Made by a program: the position numbers and the translations under genes | The notes under the pieces: model-generated | Told to the model about the DNA's origin: nothing | What the model saw: only the letters and a program-made list of their open reading frames with translations | The model's database searches: none | Shown: piece after piece, positions 29,974-37,297 of the stretch | How the letters are laid out: each line of letters opens with the position of its first letter | Position numbering within the stretch: the first letter of the stretch is position 1 | Source: an uncultured Clostridia bacterium | GTDB lineage: Bacteria > Bacillota > Clostridia > Lachnospirales > Lachnospiraceae | NCBI GenBank assembly: GCA_948467395.1 | Contig: CAOKDX010000006.1 | Coordinates: 62,001 to 126,000 of the forward strand | DNA length: 64,000 nucleotides | Reading direction: 5' to 3'

Positions 29974-30765
29974 TCACATTTCTCTTGCCTTCCTCACACA
30001 GGCTCTCTGCCCCTCGATCACGGCGCTCCGAAATCCTTTTTCCTCCAGGACCCGCACCGCCTCGATGGTAGTCCCCCCCGGGGAGCAGACCATATCCTTC
30101 AGCTCACCGGGATGCTTTCCCGTCTCCAGGACCATCCGGGCACTCCCCAGTACTGACTTCGCAGCCAGCTCGTAGGCCTGGGCCCGGGGCATGCCGTCTG
30201 CCACGGCGGCGTCCGCCATCGCCTCAATAAACAAAAACACATAGGCGGGCGAGCTTCCACTCACTCCGATAACGGTGTCAATCATTTTCTCCTCTACTAC
30301 CGCCACCATGCCAAAGCTCTCGAAGAGCCGGATCGCCCTCTGCCTGTCTGTCTCTGTCACCGCTTCATTGAAACACATGCCAGCGGCGCCTTCCTGAACC
30401 AGTGCCGGCGTGTTCGGCATCGTCCTCACTAATCTGATAGTTTTCCCAAAGAGGTGTTCAATATTCGAGATCGTCCGGCCCGCCGCAATGGAGATCACCA
30501 GTGTCTCCTCCCCGACAAGGTCTTTTATCTCCGAAATCACTTCCTCAAACACAAAGGGCTTCACCGCCAGTACAAGTAGATCCGACTTCGCGGCCACCTC
30601 TTTGTTATCTGTAGTGGTATGCACTCCAAGCTCATCCCGGATCCTCGTAAGCTCCTGTTCCGACCGGCGGGAGACGATGATTTCCTCCGGCCTGCGGAGT
30701 CCCTCTGCCAGAATACCCTTCAGCATCGCCTGCGCCATATTCCCGCATCCAATAAAACCAAGCAT
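29974..30765 (-). CDS. proC: Pyrroline-5-carboxylate reductase
   Basis: A 263-residue enzyme reducing P5C to proline with NAD(P)H. The N-terminal Rossmann motif is GFIGCGNMAQAM at residues 3-14. The C-terminal dimer domain has the ProC signature region GVSGSSPAYVFLFIEAMADA plus PRAQAYELAAKSVLGSARMV and PGELKDMVCSPGGTTI. It lies between rpiB (11 bp) and atpZ (11 bp). The AGAGGGTAAGAT leader supports the start. Confidence 0.95.
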   Translation of the reverse strand: MLGFIGCGNMAQAMLKGILAEGLRRPEEIIVSRRSEQELTRIRDELGVHTTTDNKEVAAKSDLLVLAVKPFVFEEVISEIKDLVGEETLVISIAAGRTISNIEHLFGKTIRLVRTMPNTPALVQEGAAGMCFNEAVTETDRQRAIRLFESFGMVAVVEEKMIDTVIGVSGSSPAYVFLFIEAMADAAVADGMPRAQAYELAAKSVLGSARMVLETGKHPGELKDMVCSPGGTTIEAVRVLEEKGFRSAVIEGQRACVRKAREM

Positions 30766-30776
30766 ATCTTACCCTC

Positions 30777-31202
30777 TTACTCAATCATATCCACACGGCG
30801 CCGATGTCTCTCCGCACCGGAAAATTCCGTGTCAAGAAATGTGTCTACTATTTTCTCGGCCAGTCCCGGACCGACAACCCTGGCCCCAAAAGCCAGAATA
30901 TTGGCGTCGTTATGTAAACGTGTGGCCTCTGCGCTGAAACAGTCGCTGCAAAGAGCAGCCCGTATCCCCTTCACCTTATTGGCGGCGATGGAGATGCCGA
31001 TGCCGGTGCCGCAGATCAGAATTCCCTTCTCACACTCACCATCCGCCACCGCATGGGCTACCTTTTTCCCGTAGACCGGATAATCTACGGGGTCCGCATT
31101 GTAGCTGCCATAGTCCTTATACTCCAGTCCCCGTTCCTCCAAATGTTTCATAATAACCTGCTTTAATTCGTAACCTGCCTGGTCACTTCCCAATGCTATC
31201 AT
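30777..31202 (-). CDS. rpiB: Ribose-5-phosphate isomerase B
   Basis: A 141-residue RpiB/LacAB-fold enzyme interconverting ribose 5-phosphate and ribulose 5-phosphate (possibly also allose 6-phosphate). MIALGSDQAGYELKQ and YPVYGKKVAHAVADGECEKG are diagnostic; the catalytic Cys is in GILICGTGIGIS. RLHNDANILAFGARVVG is the phosphate-binding block. GGAGGTAGTGGA precedes the ATG. It is the YwlF equivalent in the conserved sua5-ywlE-rpiB-atp neighbourhood. Confidence 0.95.
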   Translation of the reverse strand: MIALGSDQAGYELKQVIMKHLEERGLEYKDYGSYNADPVDYPVYGKKVAHAVADGECEKGILICGTGIGISIAANKVKGIRAALCSDCFSAEATRLHNDANILAFGARVVGPGLAEKIVDTFLDTEFSGAERHRRRVDMIE

Positions 31203-31206
31203 TCCA

Positions 31207-31656
31207 CTACCTCCAGTCCAGTTTCTTTTTTATCCTGTAGAGCAGTTCTTTAAGCTCCACATAAAACCGGTCATATGCCTCCTCGTCACCGCCGTAGGGA
31301 TCCACCACATCATCCTCTTCTTCCTCCAGAAATTCCATCAGGGTTACTACATTTTCCGTGAGTCCGAATTCCTCGGCGAGCTTTACCTTCTCCGTAAAGT
31401 TCATGGCAACCACCAGTGTTTTTTCATCTACCTCTGCTCTGTCAAATTCCTGTGACACCTGCTCCTCACATGGTATCGCATGTTTCATCAAAACATCTGT
31501 CACCTTCAGATTGCGCGGTTCCGGAAACAGTACCACCAGTCCCCGGGAACAGATTCTCTTCGACTTGTCCATGACAATACTCTTCATGATCCATTCTGCC
31601 ATCGGACTCAGATATACATTTTCCTTACACACAAAAATCAGTTTATCGTAAGCCAT
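31207..31656 (-). CDS. ywlE: YwlE-type low-molecular-weight phosphatase with lost catalytic Arg
   Basis: A 149-residue protein in the position and with the length of B. subtilis YwlE (protein-arginine phosphatase). The P-loop should read C-x5-R-S; here it is VCKENVYLSPMAE. The nucleophilic Cys and the following S-P-M-A-E are kept, but the phosphate-binding Arg is Leu and the usual TGNTC is KENVY. The general-acid region DPYGGDEEAYDR is intact. It is therefore probably inactive as a phosphatase and may bind ligands or partners instead. The start MAYDKLIFV is taken for GGAGGAATCCC; the upstream extension has no site. No protein-arginine kinase gene is in the window. Confidence 0.85.
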   Translation of the reverse strand: MAYDKLIFVCKENVYLSPMAEWIMKSIVMDKSKRICSRGLVVLFPEPRNLKVTDVLMKHAIPCEEQVSQEFDRAEVDEKTLVVAMNFTEKVKLAEEFGLTENVVTLMEFLEEEEDDVVDPYGGDEEAYDRFYVELKELLYRIKKKLDWR

Positions 31657-31669
31657 GGGATTCCTCCAA

Positions 31670-32719
31670 TCATTTCGGAAGAAATTCAATGCGATGCCCC
31701 GCCGCCTTCAAAAGGCGGTTCATGACAGCCTCACTCTTCTCCTCCCCCGAAAAGCTTTCGGAAAAAATAACCTCTACCCCCAGTCGGTCAAACTGCCGCA
31801 GCGCCGCATATAAGCCATTGGCAACCGTCCCCTTCTCTCGGGAGCCTGCCGCCACTACATGTCCATGTCTGTAACAGTGCCGTGTCTCATCTGAAGCGAG
31901 GATGCCTACCCGGTCTGCCGGATAAGCCGCTGCCCCCGCATTGATCGCTGGCACTACATCTATTATACTGCCCTCATATACCGTCATCGCCGCCCTGGGC
32001 GCATAATGACGATATTTCATCCCTGGTGCCTTTGGCCTCACCGAGTGGTCCCGCTCCGCCAGACCGGGATCCATCTTTACGCTGCCAGCCACCTGGGCAG
32101 CCATCTCCCTCGTAATATATCCGGGGCGTAGAATCACCGGCGATGTCCCCGTCAGGTCAATAATGGTAGATTCTATCCCGATGCCGACGCTGCCGCCCTC
32201 AATGATCATATCAATCTTCCCATCCAGATCCTCCCTGACATGCTCTGCCATGGTGGGGCTTGGCCTTCCGGATGTATTGGCGCTTGGCGCCGCCACCGGC
32301 ACCCTGGCTTCTGCAATAAGCTCCTGCGCCCCTGGATGGGCAGGCATGCGCACTGCCACAGTATCCAGCCCCCCGGTGGTCTCATAGGGAACGGCCCCGC
32401 TCTTCTCAAAAATCAGAGTCATGGGTCCGGGCCAGAATGCATTCATCAAAGCCTCCGCCTTTGCCGGAATGTTTTTTACAATGGCATCCAGTTCTGACCG
32501 GCAGCTGATATGAAGGATCAATGGATTATCACTGGGACGCCCTTTGGCTTCATATATTTTCCTGGCGGCATTTTTCTGAAGTCCGTCTCCCCCCAGGCCA
32601 TACACTGTCTCTGTGGGAAAAGCCACCAGTCCACCACTGCGAAGAATCCCTGCCGCCCTTCGGAGATCCTCCCTCCGATAGCCCTGCTCAGGATTCCAGT
32701 GAATGTATTCTGTATTCAT
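31670..32719 (-). CDS. sua5: L-threonylcarbamoyladenylate synthase (Sua5 type)
   Basis: A 349-residue two-domain enzyme making TC-AMP for the t6A37 tRNA modification. The YrdC domain spans ~1-205 with GGLVAFPTETVYGLGGDG and KGRPSDNPLILHI; the C-terminal Sua5 domain (~225-349) follows the linker PKAPGMKYRHYAP, which marks the long Sua5 rather than the short TsaC form. AAGGAATGAGTT precedes the ATG. It heads the block leading to rpiB and atp. Confidence 0.95.
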   Translation of the reverse strand: MNTEYIHWNPEQGYRREDLRRAAGILRSGGLVAFPTETVYGLGGDGLQKNAARKIYEAKGRPSDNPLILHISCRSELDAIVKNIPAKAEALMNAFWPGPMTLIFEKSGAVPYETTGGLDTVAVRMPAHPGAQELIAEARVPVAAPSANTSGRPSPTMAEHVREDLDGKIDMIIEGGSVGIGIESTIIDLTGTSPVILRPGYITREMAAQVAGSVKMDPGLAERDHSVRPKAPGMKYRHYAPRAAMTVYEGSIIDVVPAINAGAAAYPADRVGILASDETRHCYRHGHVVAAGSREKGTVANGLYAALRQFDRLGVEVIFSESFSGEEKSEAVMNRLLKAAGHRIEFLPK

Positions 32720-32778
32720 AACTCATTCCTTCTATTCTGCCGAAATCTGCTCATATGTATTATCATACCATATTATGG

Positions 32779-33483
32779 TTATTTATACAAGAAATTTTCA
32801 ATTCCCTGACAGATCCCCTCTGCCATCTTTTCCTGATATTTTTCATCACAGAGAAGCGCCTCCTCCGCCGGGTTTGACAGAAAACCACATTCTACGATAA
32901 CAAGCGGACAGGACACCTTCCGCAGCATATAGTAACTGTCATTGGCCTTCTCCACACGGTGGTTGTCGTCCCCCACAGCCTCCCGGATGCTGCCCTGAAG
33001 GATATTCGCCAGTCTCTTTCCCTCCTCCGACCCCGTATAATAAAATACCTGGGCACCCTTGGTCCCTGCCGAAAAGCTGTTCTGATGAATGCTGACTGCC
33101 AGCGCAGGTTTTGTTTTGTCGATCAGCGCCACCCTGTTTTTCATATCTGCCAGCTTCTTTGATGACTCATTTCCCGTGCACAGCGCCACATCTTCTGATC
33201 TGGTCATGGAGACGGTGTACCCGCTGTCCGCTAATCTCTGCTCTACCTTCTTGGCGATAGCCAGATTGATGTCCTTCTCCAGGGTCTTCCTCGTCCCCAC
33301 CTTTCCGGGATCAAATCCGCCATGTCCGGGATCGATCACGATCACCGCCTTGGTTCCCTCTGCCGTCTGATTCAGCGTTGTCTCCTCCTCCGTCCGGCTC
33401 TGCCACAGCACGATAACCAATATCAGGGAAAACAACAATACTGCGGAGACCCTCCTCCCGTATCCCCTGTATTTTTCTTCCAT
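32779..33483 (-). CDS. cwlD: N-acetylmuramoyl-L-alanine amidase CwlD
   Basis: A 234-residue Amidase_3 enzyme with an N-terminal membrane segment (VSAVLLFSLILVIVLWQS). The zinc-site motifs are VIVIDPGHGGFDPG (His), the DINLAIAKKVEQRL helix with its Glu upstream, SIHQNSF (His) and LVIVECGFLSNPAEE (catalytic Glu). Length matches B. subtilis CwlD, which converts muramic acid to muramic delta-lactam in the spore cortex for later germination. The start MEEKYRGYG is set by CGGAG 8 nt upstream; a further 16 codons of open frame are ignored. CwlD identity rests on length and organisation; another amidase of the same fold remains possible. Confidence 0.85.
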   Translation of the reverse strand: MEEKYRGYGRRVSAVLLFSLILVIVLWQSRTEEETTLNQTAEGTKAVIVIDPGHGGFDPGKVGTRKTLEKDINLAIAKKVEQRLADSGYTVSMTRSEDVALCTGNESSKKLADMKNRVALIDKTKPALAVSIHQNSFSAGTKGAQVFYYTGSEEGKRLANILQGSIREAVGDDNHRVEKANDSYYMLRKVSCPLVIVECGFLSNPAEEALLCDEKYQEKMAEGICQGIENFLYK

Positions 33484-33545
33484 ATAAAACACTCCGTACA
33501 TTCTTTTAATACTAATGTACGGAGTTGACAAAAAATCTATGCCTT

Positions 33546-35243
33546 TTATTTCAGTTCCCCTTCAATCATGCTCCACGTAGCGGCACGTTCGAAACCAAGT
33601 TTCCAGAAAGCGACTCCCGCCACTCCCTGCTTATTTACAACTTCTAATTTCTTTTTCAGCGATGTCTCCTCTTCCAGCCATATTTTATAGATGGCGCCAT
33701 TCTCCTTATACTGGGCGTAATACTGGCCAGTCTTTTCATCCCACTCCGGCGTCGTATCGTGAGACCGCAAAAGGCTTTCCGCCGAACTCATTCCATAGGC
33801 AGACGGAGACGTCACCTTCACTTTAGATTTCGTCTTCTCCTCCTTCCACAGCCGGGTGAAAAAGGGAAGAGCTGCAATAACACGCTCTTTTGGCACTCTG
33901 GCAACCGTATCCTTCACTCCCCTATCCACAAATCCAAGCGAAGCGACAGAACCGCTTTTCCCGCCCCCCTGATAGTGCTCGTCATATCCCATCACCACAA
34001 CATAATCCACAATCCTGCCCTGCTCCTGCAGATCATAAAACGCATTGTAGTCAGCTGGCACATAATTGTCTACGGATACCACCAGATCGTTTACATGAGC
34101 CTTCAGGGTAAGTTCCCGCAGAAACTGCAGATATGCCGCCGCATTATCCTTAGTTATTTTTTCAAAATCAATATTTATACCGTCCAGATCATACTGGATC
34201 GCCGTCCCCACAAGGGAATTGATCAGCTTTGTACGAGTACTCGTGATACCAAGGATCTGGGAGAGCTTCAGCTTTTTGTCAAAATCATTTACCAGCCCCC
34301 ATACCTGAAGTCCCTTGGCATGTGCCTGATTGACATATTCTGTATTGGCAAGCGAAGTAAAGTTTCCCTTATTATCACTCAGTGCAAACCAGGTAGGGGA
34401 AAGAACATTCATACGCGCCGCCATGGCAAGGCTGTCTGGCATGGAAGAAATATTTGTGGTCATCTGATGCCATCCAAGGCAGACTGTCTTCCCCAATCCT
34501 TTCTGCGGAAAAGATTCCGGAGTCTTCTCAAATTTCCATGCCCCTTCCTCTGTCTTGTCCACACGATCTACCGGTATATACCCCGTAATGCCATCCTCCG
34601 TAGTTACCGACATATATTCATTTTCCTGTTTCGTGGCAGTCTCTACAATGACCCTGCTGCCCTCCGGCACCTCCACAAGCCAGGGATATTTCTTCCCCGG
34701 ACCGGTGCGGACACGGGTGGCACTGGTCATCACGCCAAATGTATATTTCTTTGTCCTGTCTGCCATAACTACCAGCCGGGATGGATTTTTGTATTCTTTG
34801 TAATAACAGGAGGCATGTTCCCCAATAAAGGAAAGGGAGATATAAAATGCTTTTTCCGTCCTGATAAGAACCGGCTTGTCTGTCTGCTTATTCTCTTTGC
34901 CGATTACATAGGCCGCCGCTCCCTGTTTTGCCTGGATCACTCCGGCCGAAGTGGCATAGGAGAGGATTCCCTCTTTGGCATCCACATAGATCCTCTGATC
35001 CATTTTGGCAGCGATATCAGCCGGCACATACAGTTGACCACCCTGTATCACAGCCCTGTTCTCAAGCACCTTATCATCTACGATCATGGCAGTCTCACCT
35101 GCGGCAAGCTTGAAAATGGCATTCAGATCCTGTTTTTCATTGCTGGGAGCTATATACTTATATATCGCAGCAATAATCAATACCATTACAAGAACACCCG
35201 CCAGAATCATCGCTATCAGCACAACTTTTTTTTGTCTGTCCAT
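33546..35243 (-). CDS. Glycoside hydrolase family 18 protein with SH3-like domain
   Basis: A 565-residue membrane-anchored or exported protein. An N-terminal helix (VLIAMILAGVLVMVLIIAAI, residues ~8-27) is followed by a stalk resembling copper-amine-oxidase N domains (~60-160), an SH3b-like domain (~175-245, ATRVRTGPGKKYPWLVEVPE) and a GH18 barrel. The GH18 active site DGINIDFE carries the catalytic acid at its end. GH18 proteins with SH3 or LysM stalks are often spore-cortex or cell-wall N-acetylglucosaminidases (SleL/YaaH-like). The start MDRQKKVV uses GAGAGGCAAAAGG. It lies 62 bp before cwlD and may be transcribed with it. Confidence 0.88.
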   Translation of the reverse strand: MDRQKKVVLIAMILAGVLVMVLIIAAIYKYIAPSNEKQDLNAIFKLAAGETAMIVDDKVLENRAVIQGGQLYVPADIAAKMDQRIYVDAKEGILSYATSAGVIQAKQGAAAYVIGKENKQTDKPVLIRTEKAFYISLSFIGEHASCYYKEYKNPSRLVVMADRTKKYTFGVMTSATRVRTGPGKKYPWLVEVPEGSRVIVETATKQENEYMSVTTEDGITGYIPVDRVDKTEEGAWKFEKTPESFPQKGLGKTVCLGWHQMTTNISSMPDSLAMAARMNVLSPTWFALSDNKGNFTSLANTEYVNQAHAKGLQVWGLVNDFDKKLKLSQILGITSTRTKLINSLVGTAIQYDLDGINIDFEKITKDNAAAYLQFLRELTLKAHVNDLVVSVDNYVPADYNAFYDLQEQGRIVDYVVVMGYDEHYQGGGKSGSVASLGFVDRGVKDTVARVPKERVIAALPFFTRLWKEEKTKSKVKVTSPSAYGMSSAESLLRSHDTTPEWDEKTGQYYAQYKENGAIYKIWLEEETSLKKKLEVVNKQGVAGVAFWKLGFERAATWSMIEGELK

Positions 35244-35274
35244 CCTTTTGCCTCTCCCTTCCTCTGTCTGTTTC

Positions 35275-36324
35275 TTATATAGAGTCCGCCTGCAGACCTT
35301 CAGTTTCCGATCTGCCGACGACAGCCTCAACTTCCTCTATTGTTTTATCCGAAGCACTGGCAATCTGCTCCACAGTATAACCATTTTTATACAGGCTGCG
35401 AATAATTCTTGCCTCTCCTATCGCTTCTCCCCTTGCCTCTCCTATCGCTTTTCCCCTTGCCTCTCCTATCGCTTCTCCTCTTGCCTCTCCTATCGCTTCT
35501 CCTCTTTCGAGGATCCCCTGACTTAGATTACACATTACTCTCACATCCTCTCTCATTCTATCATCTATGGGTATTCTATACTCAGTCTCTATAATCCCTA
35601 ACTTTTCAACAGCGGACAATTCCATTGATAACAACGTACCCAACAAACGATGCAGTTCATATTTTTCATCATTCTCGGGAATTTCATTGGCTATACCGAT
35701 TAGAACGATATTGAGCAGATCAAGTCTGCCTCTCCATTGGTAAGAACCCAGCCGGTTATCATTAGTCAAATGTATATAATCCATGCAGTTTTCATCCATG
35801 TTCATACAAACCCAGATAGAAAACACTCTCTTTATATCACTGTAATTTGTTTTTACAAAATCCCTTTCCTTCTGGGAAGAAACAAGGCGGCTGACATAAA
35901 AGACTGCTCTATCCAGAATATAGTAACTCGTAGGTTCATCCTTCTGCGCTTCCAGATTCACAATCACTTGCGAGATCCCATCCTTCATTCTAACATAAAA
36001 AATAATATCAAATCGAATAAGCCCTTCATTGATTTCTGCATTTTCTGTGTTCAAGCCAACAATTCTCGGGCCCTCTTTCACACTGCCCGAATCTGTTTTC
36101 CCTCCTGAATTCGTCAGTCCCGGCTCCACTGGAACAATACCAATAAAAGGCTCTCCCTCAATATATGACGCCACGTCTTGTGGTTTCATCCCCCGAAACT
36201 CATCCATTGTATTTACCAGAATATATGCCAATATTATCTTGTTTCCCAACAGACGTTTTGCCTTTTCATCATATTGGGCTTCTGTATCCGCCGCATGTAT
36301 CGCATTGCCAATCTCTTCTCCCAT
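35275..36324 (-). CDS. Rpn/PD-(D/E)XK nuclease family transposase-like protein
   Basis: A 349-residue protein of the PDDEXK-transposase/Rpn group (PF12784 type). The nuclease core shows D in RFDIIFYVRM and E-x-Q in VIVNLEAQKDE, then the family block YYILDRAVFYVSRLVSSQ. These are recombination-promoting nucleases present in many copies in gut Clostridia and are not true transposases of an IS with terminal repeats. Near residue 275 are four repeats EAIGEARG, encoded by 24-bp direct repeats, a hallmark of this family. The C-terminus NGYTVEQIASASDKTIEEVE is a short helix-turn-helix-like tail. GGAGGAGATT precedes the ATG. Confidence 0.85.
   Translation of the reverse strand: MGEEIGNAIHAADTEAQYDEKAKRLLGNKIILAYILVNTMDEFRGMKPQDVASYIEGEPFIGIVPVEPGLTNSGGKTDSGSVKEGPRIVGLNTENAEINEGLIRFDIIFYVRMKDGISQVIVNLEAQKDEPTSYYILDRAVFYVSRLVSSQKERDFVKTNYSDIKRVFSIWVCMNMDENCMDYIHLTNDNRLGSYQWRGRLDLLNIVLIGIANEIPENDEKYELHRLLGTLLSMELSAVEKLGIIETEYRIPIDDRMREDVRVMCNLSQGILERGEAIGEARGEAIGEARGKAIGEARGEAIGEARIIRSLYKNGYTVEQIASASDKTIEEVEAVVGRSETEGLQADSI
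35409..35504 (-). repeat. Four tandem 24-bp repeats inside the Rpn-like gene
   Basis: The unit TTGCCTCTCCTATCGCTTCT plus CCCC/CCTC is repeated four times without gaps. Units differ at one or two positions. It encodes the heptad-like EAIGEARG block (24 bp = 8 residues), so copy number can change without breaking the frame. Confidence 0.9.
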
Positions 36325-36400
36325 AATCTCCTCCCTGTGTATACGCTACCATTATACTTCAATCCCCCCGCTAAATCAACCTTCTTAAGGTAGTTATTTT

Positions 36401-37111
36401 TCACTCCCCCGGGGGATATCCAGAAGCCTTTTGCTGTCTCCTTTTCATTCGCCGCCAGTTCCAGTATCCGTACAGGTCATTTGCCAGAAACATCAGAAAA
36501 CAGAATACCATTGGAAGGGATGAGCGGTCACTGACGGCCGCCAGAACCCACAGCACGATAAGCACCACATCATTGGCGCCATAGGCCAGCGCATACCAGG
36601 GATTCCTCATCAGCATAAGATAGGAGGCCGAGAAACTGGTGGCAATGGACACGGTGCTCCAGAAGAGATTTGCCGTACCCCAGAATCTCAGTATATAGTA
36701 GAACAGCCATGTCACCAGCGATGTCAGAATGGGAAGAAGAGCCTTCTGCCGTACAGTCAGCTGGTGAACCTCCACTTCCGCACTCTGCTGATAGGGGTGC
36801 CGGAGCCAGGAAATTACCGACATCATGGCGATGGGAGCCGTCATGCCAAGATAGGTGGCCATCTCGCCATAATAATGGAAACCAAATGAGATCCAGCCAT
36901 ACAGAAGGCTGAATGACACTGTGAGGAGCTGTCCCAGCACCGCCCCCTTCGACACGAAGATCAGCGCGCTGACCCCCACAAGGGAGGCCGCCAGCGTCAG
37001 GAAATCCGGTTTCCCGGAGCACAAAAAGGATGCAGACACCACGGCAACGGAAGCCGCCCACAATACACATTCAAATTTCGTCAGGCTTTTGATGGTTTTG
37101 ATCAGCTGCAT
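36401..37111 (-). CDS. pnuC: PnuC-family nicotinamide riboside transporter
   Basis: A 236-residue membrane protein with about seven hydrophobic helices. The pattern GQLLTVSFSLLYGWISFGFH and YLGMTAPIAMMSVISWLRHP is characteristic of PnuC, and LMFLANDLYGYWNWRRMKRR near the end matches the family C-terminal block. PnuC imports nicotinamide riboside for NAD salvage; PnuT/PnuX relatives take thiamine or other vitamins, so the substrate is probable rather than certain. GAGAGGGGAAAT precedes the ATG. Its leader contains a terminator-like hairpin (37136-37189), suggesting regulation by transcription attenuation. Confidence 0.88.
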   Translation of the reverse strand: MQLIKTIKSLTKFECVLWAASVAVVSASFLCSGKPDFLTLAASLVGVSALIFVSKGAVLGQLLTVSFSLLYGWISFGFHYYGEMATYLGMTAPIAMMSVISWLRHPYQQSAEVEVHQLTVRQKALLPILTSLVTWLFYYILRFWGTANLFWSTVSIATSFSASYLMLMRNPWYALAYGANDVVLIVLWVLAAVSDRSSLPMVFCFLMFLANDLYGYWNWRRMKRRQQKASGYPPGE

Positions 37112-37135
37112 ATTTCCCCTCTCTTTCCCTAAGGC

Positions 37136-37189
37136 AAAAAGCATCCATACACATATCTTCTAAGACCTACCGATATGTCCATGAATGCT
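37136..37189 (-). terminator. Attenuator-like hairpin in the pnuC leader
   Basis: On the pnuC strand an 18-bp stem, AGCATTCATGGACATATC with GATATGTGTATGGATGCT (one mismatch and two G-U pairs), encloses a 14-nt loop and is followed by TTTTT. It ends 24 bp before the pnuC start. A smaller hairpin CTGCC-ACCG-GGCAG (37201-37214) sits at the 5' end of the leader. The arrangement fits premature termination controlled by a ligand or protein. Confidence 0.7.
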
Positions 37190-37220
37190 TCTGCATTATC
37201 CTGCCCGGTGGCAGTACTTT

Positions 37221-37247
37221 ATTATATAAGTTCTGGATGCTAAAACC
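37221..37247 (-). promoter_or_regulatory. Candidate pnuC promoter
   Basis: A perfect TATAAT -10 lies at 37221-37226 on the minus strand. The -35 is poor (CGGTTT/TCGGTT about 16-17 bp upstream), so an activator or weak basal activity is possible. Transcription would begin just before the small leader hairpin. Confidence 0.5.
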
Positions 37248-37297
37248 GATTCCCTATTAGGATACAATAGATTGGGGAATAAGTCAAGGACAGGATG

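Noticed and set aside
33759-35282. 507-codon plus-strand frame opposite the GH18 gene
   Set aside because: Shadow frame; the GH18 gene on the other strand has domains, a start site and codon use.
35409-35504. Possible CRISPR array
   Set aside because: The repeats are contiguous 24-bp coding units without spacers, inside an open reading frame.
35275-36324. Insertion sequence
   Set aside because: No terminal inverted repeats or target-site duplication could be seen around the Rpn-like gene; it is treated as a resident nuclease-family gene.
37136-37226. TPP or NAD+-II riboswitch in front of pnuC
   Set aside because: GGATAATGC slightly resembles part of the TPP element, but CTGAGA and the rest of the consensus are missing; the NAD+-II pattern was not found either. 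Kept as an unclassified attenuator.
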